Both the position numbers and the translations under genes were made by a program. Positions 8,265-18,111 of a stretch of DNA of 64,000 bases are shown here, piece by piece (position 1 is the stretch's first letter; every line of letters begins with the position of its first letter). The notes beneath the pieces were generated by a model that searched no databases, was not told the origin of the DNA, and saw nothing but the letters and a program-made list of their open reading frames with translations. This DNA is from an uncultured Clostridium sp. (GTDB lineage Bacteria; Bacillota; Clostridia; TANB77; CAG-508): positions 15,017 to 79,016 of the forward strand of contig USHX01000003.1 of NCBI GenBank assembly GCA_900554565.1, in the 5' to 3' direction.

Positions 8265-10355
8265 TTATTTTCCTGTTGTTGCAGAACTTGCTGTCATTGA
8301 TTGGAATGATGAAGACATACTTGTCAATCCAATAAATACTAATGGTACAATCAAATATCCAACAAATAAGCATACCATTGGAGCAAAACCGATAGCCTTA
8401 CCAATCATGCCCTTTTTCTTAATAAGTCTCTCATTTGATTCCTTTCTCTTTTCTTGGTAATAATCCCTTTCAGAGTCGAGTTCATCAAATGCATCTGTAA
8501 TAGGTATCTTTTCAACTGCTGCTTGTAAGCTTTCTATTATTCTAATCAAAGGTACATAAGTAATTTCTTCCTTCATATCTTCTAAAGCTTCCCATGCACC
8601 AGCCTCGTAGTTATTAACACATTTTGCTATTGGTGCTTTGAAGATATTTGAATATCTTTCTAGCCATTCTAGAATAATTTCTACATTTACCCTTTCTATT
8701 CTCATAAGCATTAAGATAATTGTTTGGAATTGCATTACTTCATCTTCCATTTCCAATTGTCTCATTTTTACTTGGAAAATTAAAATCCATATTGGAGACA
8801 TATATCCAATTACAGTAAATACGCATGCTAGTAAAAGTTCAAACCATTGTAAGTATTCACTATTTACTATTTGAAGTTTTTTGTAAACTCTTTCTGCTGC
8901 TGTATCTTTTTCACTGTCTTCTGCTTCTGCATAATATTCTAGTTTATCAATTTCTTTTCTAATTTGATCTTGAGTTGTTTTTGTTTTACCTCTAAATCTA
9001 TCTAGAATTTTATTATCTTGTTTTGTTAATTCCATAGCCTTTTTTTCATCTTTTTCAGATAGTCCACCTATTATGTTATAATCTGTTGTCGGCTCTGTAT
9101 AAACATAGTTTATTGCTATTGTGTGTAATTGTGTAAATATTATTATTGATGCTACAAAAGTTACTATTGCAATGCAAATTCTGTTTATATATAACCAATG
9201 CATTTTTAGCTTTGATGCTGAGTCTTTTAATAATTCAGCAACTTTTCTGTATTCTTTTGTCCCACGTTTTGGTATAAACAAGTCTACTATCTTTTTTATT
9301 AGTTTTTTCTTATATAGTTTTTCTTGCCATGGATTTTCTGTATTTTTTGTGTCTATTGATGTTGATCCATTGTCTTTTAGCTTTCTTACTAATATGTATG
9401 ATATAAAAGTTATTATCAAAATCAATATTTGTACTATCATTCCTGATTTTCCATTATACCAACTTGCTGTAAATGAGAAGTTTGATACTGCCCAGTTCTT
9501 TAGTGGTTCTAACAATAGTACTGGTGCAATTGAAATTACTGATAAACTTTGGAACACATAGTTTAATTTGTCCCTTTTTAAAATTTCTAATTGCATTTCT
9601 TGTGTTATATTATTAACATTTTTTAAATATAATGATGCACCATCTACTTTTCTATCGCCAAATTCTTTTGTTAAGTAAGATACTCCGGCAAATTCTTTTA
9701 AGAAGCTGTTTGGTGCTATATCATAATATTTTTCTAATTCCATTTCTGGGTCATCAGAAATTAGAATTTCATAGATTTTTTCTCCTTGTCTAGATATGTT
9801 TTTTTCATCATCTTGTGAAACTTGGTAAATTGCTTCTTCTACCATGTTGAATTCATGGTACGCATGTCTAATTTCAGAGAAAAAGTCTATTTGTTCTTTT
9901 AATATGTTGTTGTCAATTTTGTCAACTGAACCATCTATAAATGTGTCTATCATAAATAGTTCAAATAATAATAATATTGTCATTAATAGGTAATTGCTTG
10001 ATGTTATCATTATTGTTATTATCATTATTGGTACTAATATTGCAAGTGTTTTTGTTAGGATTTTTGCAGTACCTTTTCTTGTGTTATATTCATCATCTAT
10101 ATTTATAATTTCTAATCTTCTTCTTATTTTTAGTGCATATCTTTTTATAAAAGGTATTTTTGTATATGTAAGATATAGCTTTTGAAATAATATTTCTGTT
10201 GAAAATGTGTTTACCTTTGTTCCTTCTTGTAGTCTTTGGATTTGCTTATACTCAGATTTTTGCATTTTCTTAGATAATATTACATATGCTATTATTATTA
10301 ACACAAAAGCTGCTGCTGCTCCACCCATTATATAATAAATCATTTGGTTACTCAC
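8265..10355 (-). CDS. TadB/TadC-like inner-membrane platform protein
   Basis: A 696-residue polytopic protein that would anchor the CpaF ATPase at the membrane. Hydrophobic segments are seen at about residues 8-28, 105-145 (two), 270-290, 305-325, 385-415, 510-535 and 650-675. The last third (MRQLEMEDEVMQFQTIILML ... ALEDMKEEI ... EKIPITDAFDEL) has the helical pattern of type II secretion F (TadB/TadC) domains, and the first third looks like a related half, so the two usual Tad platform proteins may be fused. The start appears to be GTG with GGAGGTG about 13 bases upstream. It lies directly after CpaF. The fusion idea needs a profile search. Confidence 0.7.
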   Translation of the reverse strand: MSNQMIYYIMGGAAAAFVLIIIAYVILSKKMQKSEYKQIQRLQEGTKVNTFSTEILFQKLYLTYTKIPFIKRYALKIRRRLEIINIDDEYNTRKGTAKILTKTLAILVPIMIITIMITSSNYLLMTILLLFELFMIDTFIDGSVDKIDNNILKEQIDFFSEIRHAYHEFNMVEEAIYQVSQDDEKNISRQGEKIYEILISDDPEMELEKYYDIAPNSFLKEFAGVSYLTKEFGDRKVDGASLYLKNVNNITQEMQLEILKRDKLNYVFQSLSVISIAPVLLLEPLKNWAVSNFSFTASWYNGKSGMIVQILILIITFISYILVRKLKDNGSTSIDTKNTENPWQEKLYKKKLIKKIVDLFIPKRGTKEYRKVAELLKDSASKLKMHWLYINRICIAIVTFVASIIIFTQLHTIAINYVYTEPTTDYNIIGGLSEKDEKKAMELTKQDNKILDRFRGKTKTTQDQIRKEIDKLEYYAEAEDSEKDTAAERVYKKLQIVNSEYLQWFELLLACVFTVIGYMSPIWILIFQVKMRQLEMEDEVMQFQTIILMLMRIERVNVEIILEWLERYSNIFKAPIAKCVNNYEAGAWEALEDMKEEITYVPLIRIIESLQAAVEKIPITDAFDELDSERDYYQEKRKESNERLIKKKGMIGKAIGFAPMVCLFVGYLIVPLVFIGLTSMSSSFQSMTASSATTGK

Positions 10356-10379
10356 TTTAGTATTAGCACCTCCTTTTTT

Positions 10380-12351
10380 CTATTCTTCTACTTTTTTAGG
10401 TTTTCTTCCTCTTCTTTTTGGTTTTTCTGCTACTGGTTCTGCTGATACCTGTACTGTTTTGTTTCTTATAGCATCTCCCCAATGTTTTTCTACAAATTTG
10501 TCAAATGCTTCTACATCTGCTTCATCCATGTTGTTTCTCATTTCTTTTAAGTTTTGTTCTGTTATTGGATTTGTTATTACATATTCTCCATCGATATATT
10601 CCATTATATTTCTATATGTGTATAATTTTTTGTCTGTTGATTTTTCAAAAAATCTTGTTGCATTGTCGAAGAATTTATCGAATTTTCCTTCTAGTGTTTT
10701 TTCGTTTCTGTGGTCAAATGTATATTCACTTTTGCTTTCTAGTGGTATACATTCTGTTATTCTTTCTATATATCTTTTTCCTCTAAAGTCTTTTACTTGG
10801 TGAATGTCAAAATTTAATACTTGTACAACTTGTTCTTCTGCTGTTTTTTCATCTGTGAATACTCCAGTTCTTAACATTGAGTTTCTAAGTGCTGTTACTA
10901 AGTTTGGGAATGTTTTAGCATGGTGAGTAAATAATGTAAACTTAGATGCAACTTGGGCTGCTTGTATCATCCAAGATGCTACGGGGTCTGTTGCAACCTC
11001 TCCGGATTATGTTTACAGAACCATCTGTTTTCTTTTGAACGTCTAGTCCTTCTTGTCCTGAAATTGTATCTGTTTCTCTAAATGTTAAGATGTTTCTTGT
11101 TGGATATATTTTTCTTAAGTGAAGCTCGAATGCTGTTTCTTGAACCCTTATGTTCATTGTTTCATATATGTTTTCAATCATACCCATAAGCAATGTTGTT
11201 TTACCAGAACCTTGCTCACCAGTAATTGATGTGATTCTTGCTCCTTTTACTAAATATTTTAATAATTCAATTGCATCTTCTTTTCCATCATCTCTCACTA
11301 ATTGTTCTAGTGTTGCTCTCTTAACATCGAATTTTCTTACGAAAAATGCCCATGTTTCAGAGAAGCTTGGTCTTACAACAACTACACGAGAACCATCTTT
11401 CATTTCGTTGATTTTGTAACCATTTGTGTCAGATAATTGTCCTGGATTGTTGTATTTATATATGTTTTGACATACTCTTTTTAGTTCTGCTTCAGTTCCA
11501 AATGATAAGAATGCTAAACGTATTGATTTACCTTGGAAGAATATCCAAATACTGTCACATGCTCTTGGAACTTTGTGTTCAGCTATTTGATCTAAATAGT
11601 CTCCATCTGTTTGTGCAACTTGGCTTAAGAAACTTTCTGGTAAACCAGATACACCACCAGATACACCATCTATATTCATATCTCTTACTTCATCAATACT
11701 GCTGTATCCTTTGTAATGTTGGTAAATTCTTTGTACTACTATACTTAATTTATCTGAAAAAGTTAATACTATATTTTCTTTTTCATATATATCCTCTATT
11801 TCATTTGATGTTATAACATAAGAAGGTTTTGTTTCTCCTTCTACATATTTTAATTCTGCTAAGTTGTATTTTTTTATCATTTCTGTTAGTGCCTCATAGC
11901 CAAATTCTTTTTTATATGCATATATTAATATATCAAATTTATCTTGTGCTGTTAGTAATGATGGTATATCAAAAGGTATTGCTTTTGATATGTTTGTTTC
12001 TGTTACTCCATATTCTTTTTGTAGTAAATCAAATATTAATTCTTTTACATATCTTTTGTCATTTACATCTCCATATGTACAACCTTTTAATGCTTTTTTC
12101 AATTCGTATTTTTTATTTTTTCTTCTTTTTAATTCTTCTTCAGAAAGACCTATATCATATAAGTTTATTTTTGTTATTTCATCTAGTCTTTTCTTTACGA
12201 ATTCTTTCATTACATCTAAAGTATATGTTTTATCATCAACATTTACTGTAACTTCTACTTGTGCATTTTTCTTTTTTTGTATACTATAGTATATTGCATA
12301 TCCTGCAATTAGCATAATAATTATTATTAGCACTATATTCGTTATTGTCAT
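10380..12351 (-). CDS. cpaF: CpaF/TadA-family secretion ATPase, one +1 shift at CGG
   Basis: The hexameric ATPase that powers Tad pilus assembly. Read as one gene with a +1 shift it is 656 residues: an N-terminal membrane helix (about 5-22, unusual for CpaF), a domain that includes FSDKLSIVVQRIYQHYKGYS, Walker A GEQGSGKTT near 380, and Walker B/His box after the shift. Frame zero from ATG at 12351 reaches ATC CGG A (11002-11004). Dropping C gives NII-GEVATDPVASWMIQ, the conserved IGE region, and continues to 10380. Without the shift the ATPase loses its last third. The C-terminus ends in a basic KPKRRGRKPKK tail. GGAGG precedes ATG. Flanked by ParA-like genes and the platform protein. Confidence 0.88.
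11001..11004 (-). other. +1 recoding site CGG-A in cpaF
   Basis: Codon context ATC CGG A after 449 codons. Reading GGA (Gly) restores IGEVATDP, the expected Walker-B-proximal sequence. Frame zero goes on for about 20 unrelated residues and stops. Confidence 0.85.
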
Positions 12352-12365
12352 TTAAGGTCCTCCTT

Positions 12366-13202
12366 TTACATTTTCATAGCTAAGTCTTGTAGTCTATATA
12401 TTATATTTTCTGCTGTTCTTTTTACTTCTGCTAAGAAGAATCCATTTCTGTCTTCTTCATCTATTTTTCTTATTTTTAAAAACAAGTCTGGTACTCTCGC
12501 TTCTTCTGCTGCTTCAAAAAATAATGTGTTATATGGTATTGTTGAAACTTTATTTTTTTCTCCCATGTATCTTGTGATATTTTTTACTGTATATTTTGAA
12601 TATTTATCATGTCTACCAATTAGCAAAAGTGTCTTTTTGGAATTTAATATTGGTTTTTCTTCTCTTAGTTCCATAAATCTATTTATGCTTGAAAGTCTTT
12701 GGCTAATAGTTGCAACTATCAAATTAGAATTTTCCATAATTTGATTTTTCAAGTCTTCACCTAATTCATTATCTAAATCAACAAATACTAAATCATAATA
12801 GTTGTTTGCTAAATTTATTATGTCTGGATATATTTGTTTTAAGTTATCATACTCTGTTTTTTCTCCTGAAAAACTTTGAAGTACTTCTAATCTTTCTTTA
12901 AATATTATTTTTGTATAATTTGTTATATCTTCTGCAGATAATCTATTACTGTTCATTACTTTTGAAAGGCCTGTAATTCCTTCTTCTAGGGCAATATTAG
13001 TATTTGGTCCAAAAAGTCCTAAATTTCTTCTTATCTTTTTTTCTTCCCAAAAGCAGTTTTTTAATGTTTTGTCTTTATATCCTGTAGATATAACTAATAT
13101 TTTATAATTATGTTCTATTGCCATATATGTAGCAATAGCCGCTATTGCTAAAGTTTTTCCTGTTTCTTCTTTTCCATTGCTCCAAAATGTTACAATTGAC
13201 AT
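12366..13202 (-). CDS. ParA/MinD-like ATPase (TadZ/CpaE type) with altered Walker A
   Basis: 278 residues. MSIVTFWSNGKEETGKTLAI places a deviant P-loop at residues 9-17. YYDLVFVDLDNE near 140-150 resembles the Walker B strand of ParA-type proteins, and the helix-rich end ENIIYRLQDLAMKM is basic. In Tad systems TadZ/CpaE proteins of this fold position the apparatus at the membrane. It sits 14 bases upstream of cpaF and 2 bases after the related next gene. Whether it hydrolyses ATP is unclear because the signature Lys of ParA is replaced by Glu in GKEETGKT. Confidence 0.7.
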   Translation of the reverse strand: MSIVTFWSNGKEETGKTLAIAAIATYMAIEHNYKILVISTGYKDKTLKNCFWEEKKIRRNLGLFGPNTNIALEEGITGLSKVMNSNRLSAEDITNYTKIIFKERLEVLQSFSGEKTEYDNLKQIYPDIINLANNYYDLVFVDLDNELGEDLKNQIMENSNLIVATISQRLSSINRFMELREEKPILNSKKTLLLIGRHDKYSKYTVKNITRYMGEKNKVSTIPYNTLFFEAAEEARVPDLFLKIRKIDEEDRNGFFLAEVKRTAENIIYRLQDLAMKM

Positions 13203-13204
13203 TT

Positions 13205-13903
13205 TTATACTCCTCTTTCTATAGTTTTAATAGCTCTTCTAACACTTGAGCCGCTTGCATCTCCCAATATTTCTTCTGCCATATAAGCTAAACTATCTTT
13301 GTATTGAACACTAAGTTTTTTTAGTTTAACTTTTGCTACTCTTTGATTTTCATAAATAACACTTAAATCTCCATTTTCAATCGGGAAGTATATTCTATAT
13401 TCATTCCATACTATTTTGTAACCTAATGATAAGAAATTCAAATAATCATCATCTTCTTTTAAAGCATCTTTAGAAAATAGAACTTTTGTTAAACTTGTTA
13501 CATTTTGTAAGTCATTTAATATTTCCAATCCTTTTTTTAAAGAATATAAATCAAATGATGTTACAAAATAATTTTTTTGAGCTTCTTGTAAATTAAATTT
13601 TTCAAATCCATCAATATTATCAGTATCAACAAACATAAAATCATATTCTAAACTTTGTTCTTCTGAAAGCCCTAAATATCTTTTTATGTCTTGTTCATTT
13701 TTCATCCCTACTGCTATGTCAATTTTTTCAAATTCTGTAACATACGTAGTTGTAGGGCTTATAGCTGGCACTACATATTTAGCCTTTTGAGTTATTGTTG
13801 TATCTACAACTATTACTTTTTTTCCTAGTGTTGTTAATATTTTAGCTATATATATAATTAAATCTGTTTTATCGTAGGCTCCTATAAACCCTATTTTTTT
13901 CAT
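13205..13903 (-). CDS. degenerate ParA-like protein of the Tad-like operon
   Basis: 232 residues. The N-terminus MKKIGFIGAYDKTDLIIYIA has the strand-loop-helix of a P-loop protein but lacks GKT/S, so nucleotide binding is probably altered or lost. VIVVDTT (about 32) and YDFMFVDTDN (about 90) fit the following strands of a MinD-like fold. It is tightly coupled to the second ParA-like gene and to the CpaB-like gene. It may act as a partner in a TadZ heterodimer, which is inferred from position and fold only. Confidence 0.6.
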   Translation of the reverse strand: MKKIGFIGAYDKTDLIIYIAKILTTLGKKVIVVDTTITQKAKYVVPAISPTTTYVTEFEKIDIAVGMKNEQDIKRYLGLSEEQSLEYDFMFVDTDNIDGFEKFNLQEAQKNYFVTSFDLYSLKKGLEILNDLQNVTSLTKVLFSKDALKEDDDYLNFLSLGYKIVWNEYRIYFPIENGDLSVIYENQRVAKVKLKKLSVQYKDSLAYMAEEILGDASGSSVRRAIKTIERGV

Positions 13904-13921
13904 TCTAGTGTATCTCCTTTT

Positions 13922-15022
13922 TTAATCTTGTGTTACTCCTGATAAAGAATCTAAGTATTCCTTTCTTGAGTTTTTAGAATTTGTAATACTTTCTTCCATA
14001 TTTGTTTCTAAGTTTGATTGTGCTTGTTCTCCTTGGCTGTTTATTGAACTTTGAATGTAATTATTTCTAAGATTTGCACTATTTTGATTATTATATCTAT
14101 TTGCTACTTCATTTTTTGCTCTGTCTAACATGTTTGGATCACTTCTTAACAATGCTGATGTACTTTCATTTACTGGGTATGTTGGTGTTGCTGCTTTTTG
14201 CATTCCAGCTTCAGTATATTTTGTTGCATATATTTTTGCGCCTTTTACTTGTGCTACATCTATTATTGCACAGCTCATATGTAGAATTTCATCTTCTGTT
14301 AAGTTAACCCAAATTGTGTCATCTGAGTCTGTTCCATTTACATTTGGAATTTCAACTTCTTTTTTTGCAACTACTATAAAATCTTGTCCGTTTGGGAATT
14401 GCACCCTGATATCTATATAATCTCCAGTAGCTAAATCCATTGGTAATACTATCATGTTGTATTCTTGTTTTCTTACATCATCTTGTACTTGATTATCACC
14501 TTTGCTTAATAGTTCTGTTGTTATTAATGTATTTTTCTTCATTGTTACTTTAGCTATTAATGGAACATTGTTTAATTCTAAATATTCTTTTTCTCCACTT
14601 TTCTCTATGTAATAATTTTCTGTTTCATCTTCTTTTTTTATTTCATATTCTGTTCCATTTTTCTTTATATATAATTTTCCATTTCCATTTTTATCATATT
14701 TTGTGTAAATGTCATTTCCTTCTTTATCTTGTAAAGCATAGTTTTGTATCATTTCAAGATCACTTGTTGCATTACTTGGTACTAAAGTTTTATTTACGAC
14801 TTGTAATGTTAGCATATCTGTTGTTATTACTTGTCCTGAGCTTACATCTTGATTTAAGACATATGCATTAACACTTGCTTTTAATTCCTCTTGTTCCTTT
14901 TTATTTTTATTCATCAATTGCATAAATAGAAATCCTATTATTACTCCTGTAATTAATAGCATCACTACCATACCTAATAAAAATGAATTTCTTGCTTTTC
15001 TTTGCATTGGATTTGTTGCCAT
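13922..15022 (-). CDS. cpaB: CpaB/RcpC-like periplasmic/extracytoplasmic pilus assembly protein
   Basis: 366 residues with one N-terminal membrane helix (about 13-35) and a SAF-type domain: VNAYVLNQDVSSGQVITTDM, then a second half with VPLIAKVTMKKNTLITTELL. These match the beta-clip repeats of CpaB/RcpC proteins. QEYNMIVLPMDLATGDYIDI follows the usual SAF layout, and the C-terminal 100 residues are Asn/Ser-rich linker. An insertion of charged residues (about 95-140) splits the SAF halves. First gene of the operon, preceded by a sigma-A-like promoter. GGGAGG lies before ATG. Confidence 0.75.
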   Translation of the reverse strand: MATNPMQRKARNSFLLGMVVMLLITGVIIGFLFMQLMNKNKKEQEELKASVNAYVLNQDVSSGQVITTDMLTLQVVNKTLVPSNATSDLEMIQNYALQDKEGNDIYTKYDKNGNGKLYIKKNGTEYEIKKEDETENYYIEKSGEKEYLELNNVPLIAKVTMKKNTLITTELLSKGDNQVQDDVRKQEYNMIVLPMDLATGDYIDIRVQFPNGQDFIVVAKKEVEIPNVNGTDSDDTIWVNLTEDEILHMSCAIIDVAQVKGAKIYATKYTEAGMQKAATPTYPVNESTSALLRSDPNMLDRAKNEVANRYNNQNSANLRNNYIQSSINSQGEQAQSNLETNMEESITNSKNSRKEYLDSLSGVTQD

Positions 15023-15078
15023 TACAAATTCCTCCCTTATTTATTATTTTTAGATATTATTTTACAAAATAATCATTT

Positions 15079-15106
15079 ATTATATTTTACCTCAAAGCAC
15101 GTTCAA
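15079..15106 (-). promoter_or_regulatory. sigma-A-like promoter of the Tad-like operon
   Basis: On the minus strand TTGAAC (15101-15106), 16 bases, TATAAT (15079-15084), 57 bases before the cpaB-like start. Confidence 0.6.
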
Positions 15107-15130
15107 AATCAACGATATTGCATAGTGTAA

Positions 15131-16016
15131 CTAAAAGTTAATATTGTTGTAATATTTTCGTAATATTTTAGCTACTCCGTTCTTCATTATTGCCTTCTGC
15201 AATATCATTTGCAATTTCTGTAACCACTGGTGTACTGCCTTTCATAGCAATTCCCATTCCAGCATTTTCTATCATTTTTTTGTCATTTATATTATCACCT
15301 ATTGCCATTACTTCTTCTTTGTTTAATTCTAATTTTTCCATTAGGAATTCTATCGCATTCCATTTATCTACATCTGCTAAAGAAATTTCTGTGTAATAAT
15401 ATTCTATCGGCACTTCTTCAGTACCTTGAGTAATCATTTTTCTTGACATATGTGAAACTTCTAATACTTCTATATCACTTATTTGTTTAACTTTTCTTAA
15501 TATCGAATTAAATACTGTTTTATTATCATCACATATTGTTATTTTTAAAAATTTGCTTTCTTGAAGATTTTTTACATATTCATACATGTTTTCTACAATA
15601 CTGATATTTGTTTTTTTGCTTTCTTCTTTTTTTAGATTTTCTTTGTGATAATATAACACATTATATTTTAAAGCTGTTGCAAGTATTGTTTTATCTGTAT
15701 ATACATTATAACTGATGCTATTTTCCTCACAAATTTTTATTATTTCTAAAACTTTTTCTTTTGGCATGTATTTTTCGTATATAACTTCTTCTTTTTGTAT
15801 ATCATATACAAGTGCTCCATTTCCTGCTATAAAGTATTTTGTGCTTCCTATTTCTTTTGCTATTTGTTTTATGGAATCTATTGGTCTTCCAGATGCTATT
15901 ATTACATCTGTTCCATTTTCTATAACTTTTTTTATTGTTTTACTTGTATTTTCAGTTACTTCGCCATAACTGTTTAGCATTGTTCCATCTAAGTCTATTG
16001 CTACTAATTTATACAT
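15131..16016 (-). CDS. Cof-type HAD-IIB phosphatase, one +1 shift at CGG near the C-terminus
   Basis: A haloacid-dehalogenase family phosphatase, probably acting on a small phosphorylated metabolite in the cytoplasm. The substrate cannot be read from sequence. Start chosen at MYKLVAIDLDGTM (GGAG 8 bases upstream) rather than the longer ORF. The nucleophile is in DLDGT, ASGRP lies near residue 43, and Lys/Asp of motifs III-IV fall in GDNINDKKMIENAG. The frame reaches GAA CGG A at 15177-15179 and would stop after two more codons. Dropping C gives NNEE-GVAKILRKYYN with TAG at 15131, restoring the family's usual ending (NNEDGVAKAL-like). The full protein is 294 residues. Confidence 0.88.
15176..15179 (-). 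other. +1 recoding site CGG-A in the Cof phosphatase gene
   Basis: Codon context GAA CGG A. The GGA reading restores the conserved GVAK end helix. Frame zero ends RSS-stop. Confidence 0.8.
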
Positions 16017-16194
16017 TTTTTCAACTCCATTTTCATTTTTTTCGTTTTTTATTATAAACATTTTTTTTTGATTTTGCAATTATTTTAAGCAAGAAAAAAT
16101 TTCCTGTTTATTTTTTTCGTTTTTGTTAATCCTAGTATTAGAAAAACAAAAAAGTTTTTTCTTAAAAGTAATTTTGCAGGAGGTGAAAAAAACA

Positions 16195-16392
16195 ATGGCA
16201 AACTCAAGTAACAAAAAATTAGTACCAGAAGCTATGTCAGCTTTAGATAAATTCAAATATGAAGTAGCTTCAGAAGTTGGTGTTAACTTAAAAGATGGAT
16301 ACAATGGAGACATTTCAGCTAGAGATGCAGGAAAAATAGGTGGACAAATGGTTAAAAAAATGATAGAACAAGCTGAAAGAAATATGAAATAG
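16195..16392 (+). CDS. alpha/beta-type small acid-soluble spore protein
   Basis: A 65-residue SASP that coats and protects DNA in the forespore. It starts MANSSNKKLVPEAMSALDKF, contains KYEVASEVGV, the GPR protease cleavage region of the family, and ends with GGQMVKKMIEQAERNMK, the second conserved helix. An excellent ribosome site (GCAGGAGGTG) lies 9 bases before ATG, and a longer upstream reading is rejected for lack of one. It is divergent from the Cof gene and followed by its own terminator. Expression is expected late in the forespore (sigma-G), though I could not place the promoter with confidence. Confidence 0.95.
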   Translation: MANSSNKKLVPEAMSALDKFKYEVASEVGVNLKDGYNGDISARDAGKIGGQMVKKMIEQAERNMK

Positions 16393-16466
16393 TTTTAGTT
16401 AAACCTTAATACGAATAAGGCAGAAAATTAAGTTTTGTGTTTATATATTTTATTCATAAAATACAT

Positions 16467-16500
16467 AAAGGCAGGATTTGATTTCCTGCCTTTCTTTTTT
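16467..16500 (+). terminator. terminator of the SASP gene
   Basis: Perfect 10-bp stem (16467-16476 with 16484-16493) followed by CTTTTTT. It lies between convergent genes and may also slow minus-strand transcripts. Confidence 0.85.
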
Positions 16501-16502
16501 AT

Positions 16503-17030
16503 TTAAGCTTCTGGTTCTACTAAACCGAAGTTTTTTCCATCTTTTAATTTATGTACAACATTTACTTTTCCTGTTTCTACATTGATAAATGCTAAAAAGT
16601 TATGTGTTGGTTTTTCTTGTAATTTTAATACTGCATCTTCTGGTAACATTGGTTTGATTTCATAGTATGATGTTTTTACTATTTCATCTTTTATTTCTGT
16701 TTCTTTTGTTTCTGCTACTTCCATTGATTTTAGAGATGCTTCTTTCATCATTTTTTCTTTTTTTGTTTTTGCTTTTCTAATTTGACCTTCTAAGATATCT
16801 ATATCTTTATCTATTGATGCATACATATCTTTGTCTTCTGTTACAGCTCTGTATTTTTCACCATTTGCTGTTACATAAATTTCTGCTATTTGTTCATTTT
16901 TTTCTGTTTTTAATGTTACTTCTGCTTCTGCTTCTTCAAAATATTTATCGATTCTGTCTAGTTTCTTTTCTACATAATCGTTTATAGCTTCTGTTATCTT
17001 TAGTTCCTTTCCTGTTATTTTTATTTTCAT
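16503..17030 (-). CDS. hpf: ribosome hibernation promoting factor, long form
   Basis: 175 residues. Binds 30S subunits and dimerises ribosomes into inactive 100S particles in slow growth. The N-terminal S30AE domain (about 1-95, MKIKITGKELKITEAINDYV, then EIYVTANGEKYRA) and the C-terminal dimerisation domain (about 115-170, KTSYYEIKPMLPEDAVLKLQ, then AFINVETGKVNVVHKLKDG) are both present, so this is the long Firmicutes type. Preceded by a sigma-A-like promoter at 17081-17109 and a GGGAG ribosome site. Upstream lies recO, not in the same transcript. Confidence 0.94.
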   Translation of the reverse strand: MKIKITGKELKITEAINDYVEKKLDRIDKYFEEAEAEVTLKTEKNEQIAEIYVTANGEKYRAVTEDKDMYASIDKDIDILEGQIRKAKTKKEKMMKEASLKSMEVAETKETEIKDEIVKTSYYEIKPMLPEDAVLKLQEKPTHNFLAFINVETGKVNVVHKLKDGKNFGLVEPEA

Positions 17031-17080
17031 AAAAATCGCTCCCTTCTCTTTTTTGTTTAATGCTTTTATGATATATTTTT

Positions 17081-17109
17081 ATTATATATGTTATTTTTAT
17101 TTTTTTCAA
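17081..17109 (-). promoter_or_regulatory. sigma-A-like promoter of hpf
   Basis: Minus strand TTGAAA (17104-17109), 17 bases, TATAAT (17081-17086). Confidence 0.6.
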
Positions 17110-17123
17110 GAGTTTTTATTTTT

Positions 17124-17844
17124 TTAGTCTATTTTGTATTCCTTTTCCAGTTTTTCATTGAAATATAGTTTTGTTATTAACTTAAATTCTTCTAATGATT
17201 CATCTTTTATAGAAAATGAATATAGTTTTTTTGCAGGTGCTGTAACAGTATATTTTATCGCATTTATTGTACTTTGGCTCATCGATATTGTTGAAGTATC
17301 TTGTTTGCTACATGCTAAACATTTAAATCCATTATCTTTCAAGCTGAATCCATATATATTTTCCTTTTCTCCACAATTAACACATTTTGATATATCTGGT
17401 GTAAAGCCCAATATACAAAGTAAACGCAACTTAAATACACTTAATACAAAATCTAAATCCTTTGATGTTTCTGATATTGTATAAAGTGTATTTAATAATA
17501 ATTGTAAAATGTTATAACAGTTTTGATTTTCATGTGTTACATCTTGTACAATTTTATTTATATGTACAGCATATTTTAGCTTGTCCAAATCTATTCTTAA
17601 ATTGTAAAAAACTTCTATTGTTTCTGCTGAATTTATATGATATGTATTTGTTCCTTTATACATCAGATATTCTCCAAAGCAAAACATCTGCGTGCTTGCT
17701 AAAAGAGCACTTTTAGGTCTTCTTGCTCCTTTAGCAACACACGATATTTTGCCGAGCACCTGGTGTTAACATTGTTAACATTTTATCAAAATCGCCCATA
17801 TTGTGTTCTGATAATATAACTCCATTCATTTTTACACTTGCCAT
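17124..17844 (-). CDS. recO: DNA repair protein RecO, one +1 shift at CGG near the N-terminus
   Basis: RecO loads RecA on single-stranded DNA with RecF and RecR. Starting at ATG 17844, the product begins MASVKMNGVILSEHNMGDFD, an OB-fold N-terminus. After 30 codons comes GCT CGG C (17752-17754). Frame zero stops after 37 residues. Dropping C gives TPGA-GKISCVAKGARRPKS and a 239-residue protein of normal family length. The C-terminal domain has a zinc-type cluster CVNCG ... CLAC near 150-175. A later start would lose the OB-fold strands. It follows yqzL and era, the usual order in Bacillota, and supports reading as one gene. Confidence 0.92.
17751..17754 (-). other. +1 recoding site CGG-C in recO
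   Basis: Codon context GCT CGG C. The only site where the shifted Gly codon is GGC. Gly here is the conserved GKI position of the OB-fold. Confidence 0.85.
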
Positions 17845-17864
17845 GTTTATTTTTCCACCTTTTG

Positions 17865-18029
17865 CTACCTATTAAAATCCTCTAAATTCATATTTGTATT
17901 TTTTTGAACTTCTTGTATATCTATTTGGTTGTTTAGTTGTTTTTCTAAGTTCTCTATTTGTTTTAACTCTAAAAATGCATTTATATCGCCTGTGTTTTTG
18001 AAGGTATCCCATGCTATTTTTCTTATCAT
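17865..18029 (-). CDS. yqzL: YqzL-family small protein
   Basis: A 54-residue protein starting MIRKIAWDTFKNTGDINAFL, matching the YqzL pattern (W, F, TGxxxxfLxxK) of the small gene kept between era and recO in many Bacillota. The rest is a charged helix. GGAAGTG lies before ATG. It begins 82 bases after era and ends 20 bases before recO, so the three are probably cotranscribed. Function is not established for the family. Confidence 0.85.
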   Translation of the reverse strand: MIRKIAWDTFKNTGDINAFLELKQIENLEKQLNNQIDIQEVQKNTNMNLEDFNR

Positions 18030-18111
18030 AAGCTCACTTCCTTTTTGTGTATTAAAGTTTTTTAACTCTAATTTTATCTTTTGCTTTTTTCATTTTTTTA
18101 TGCAAAAACAT

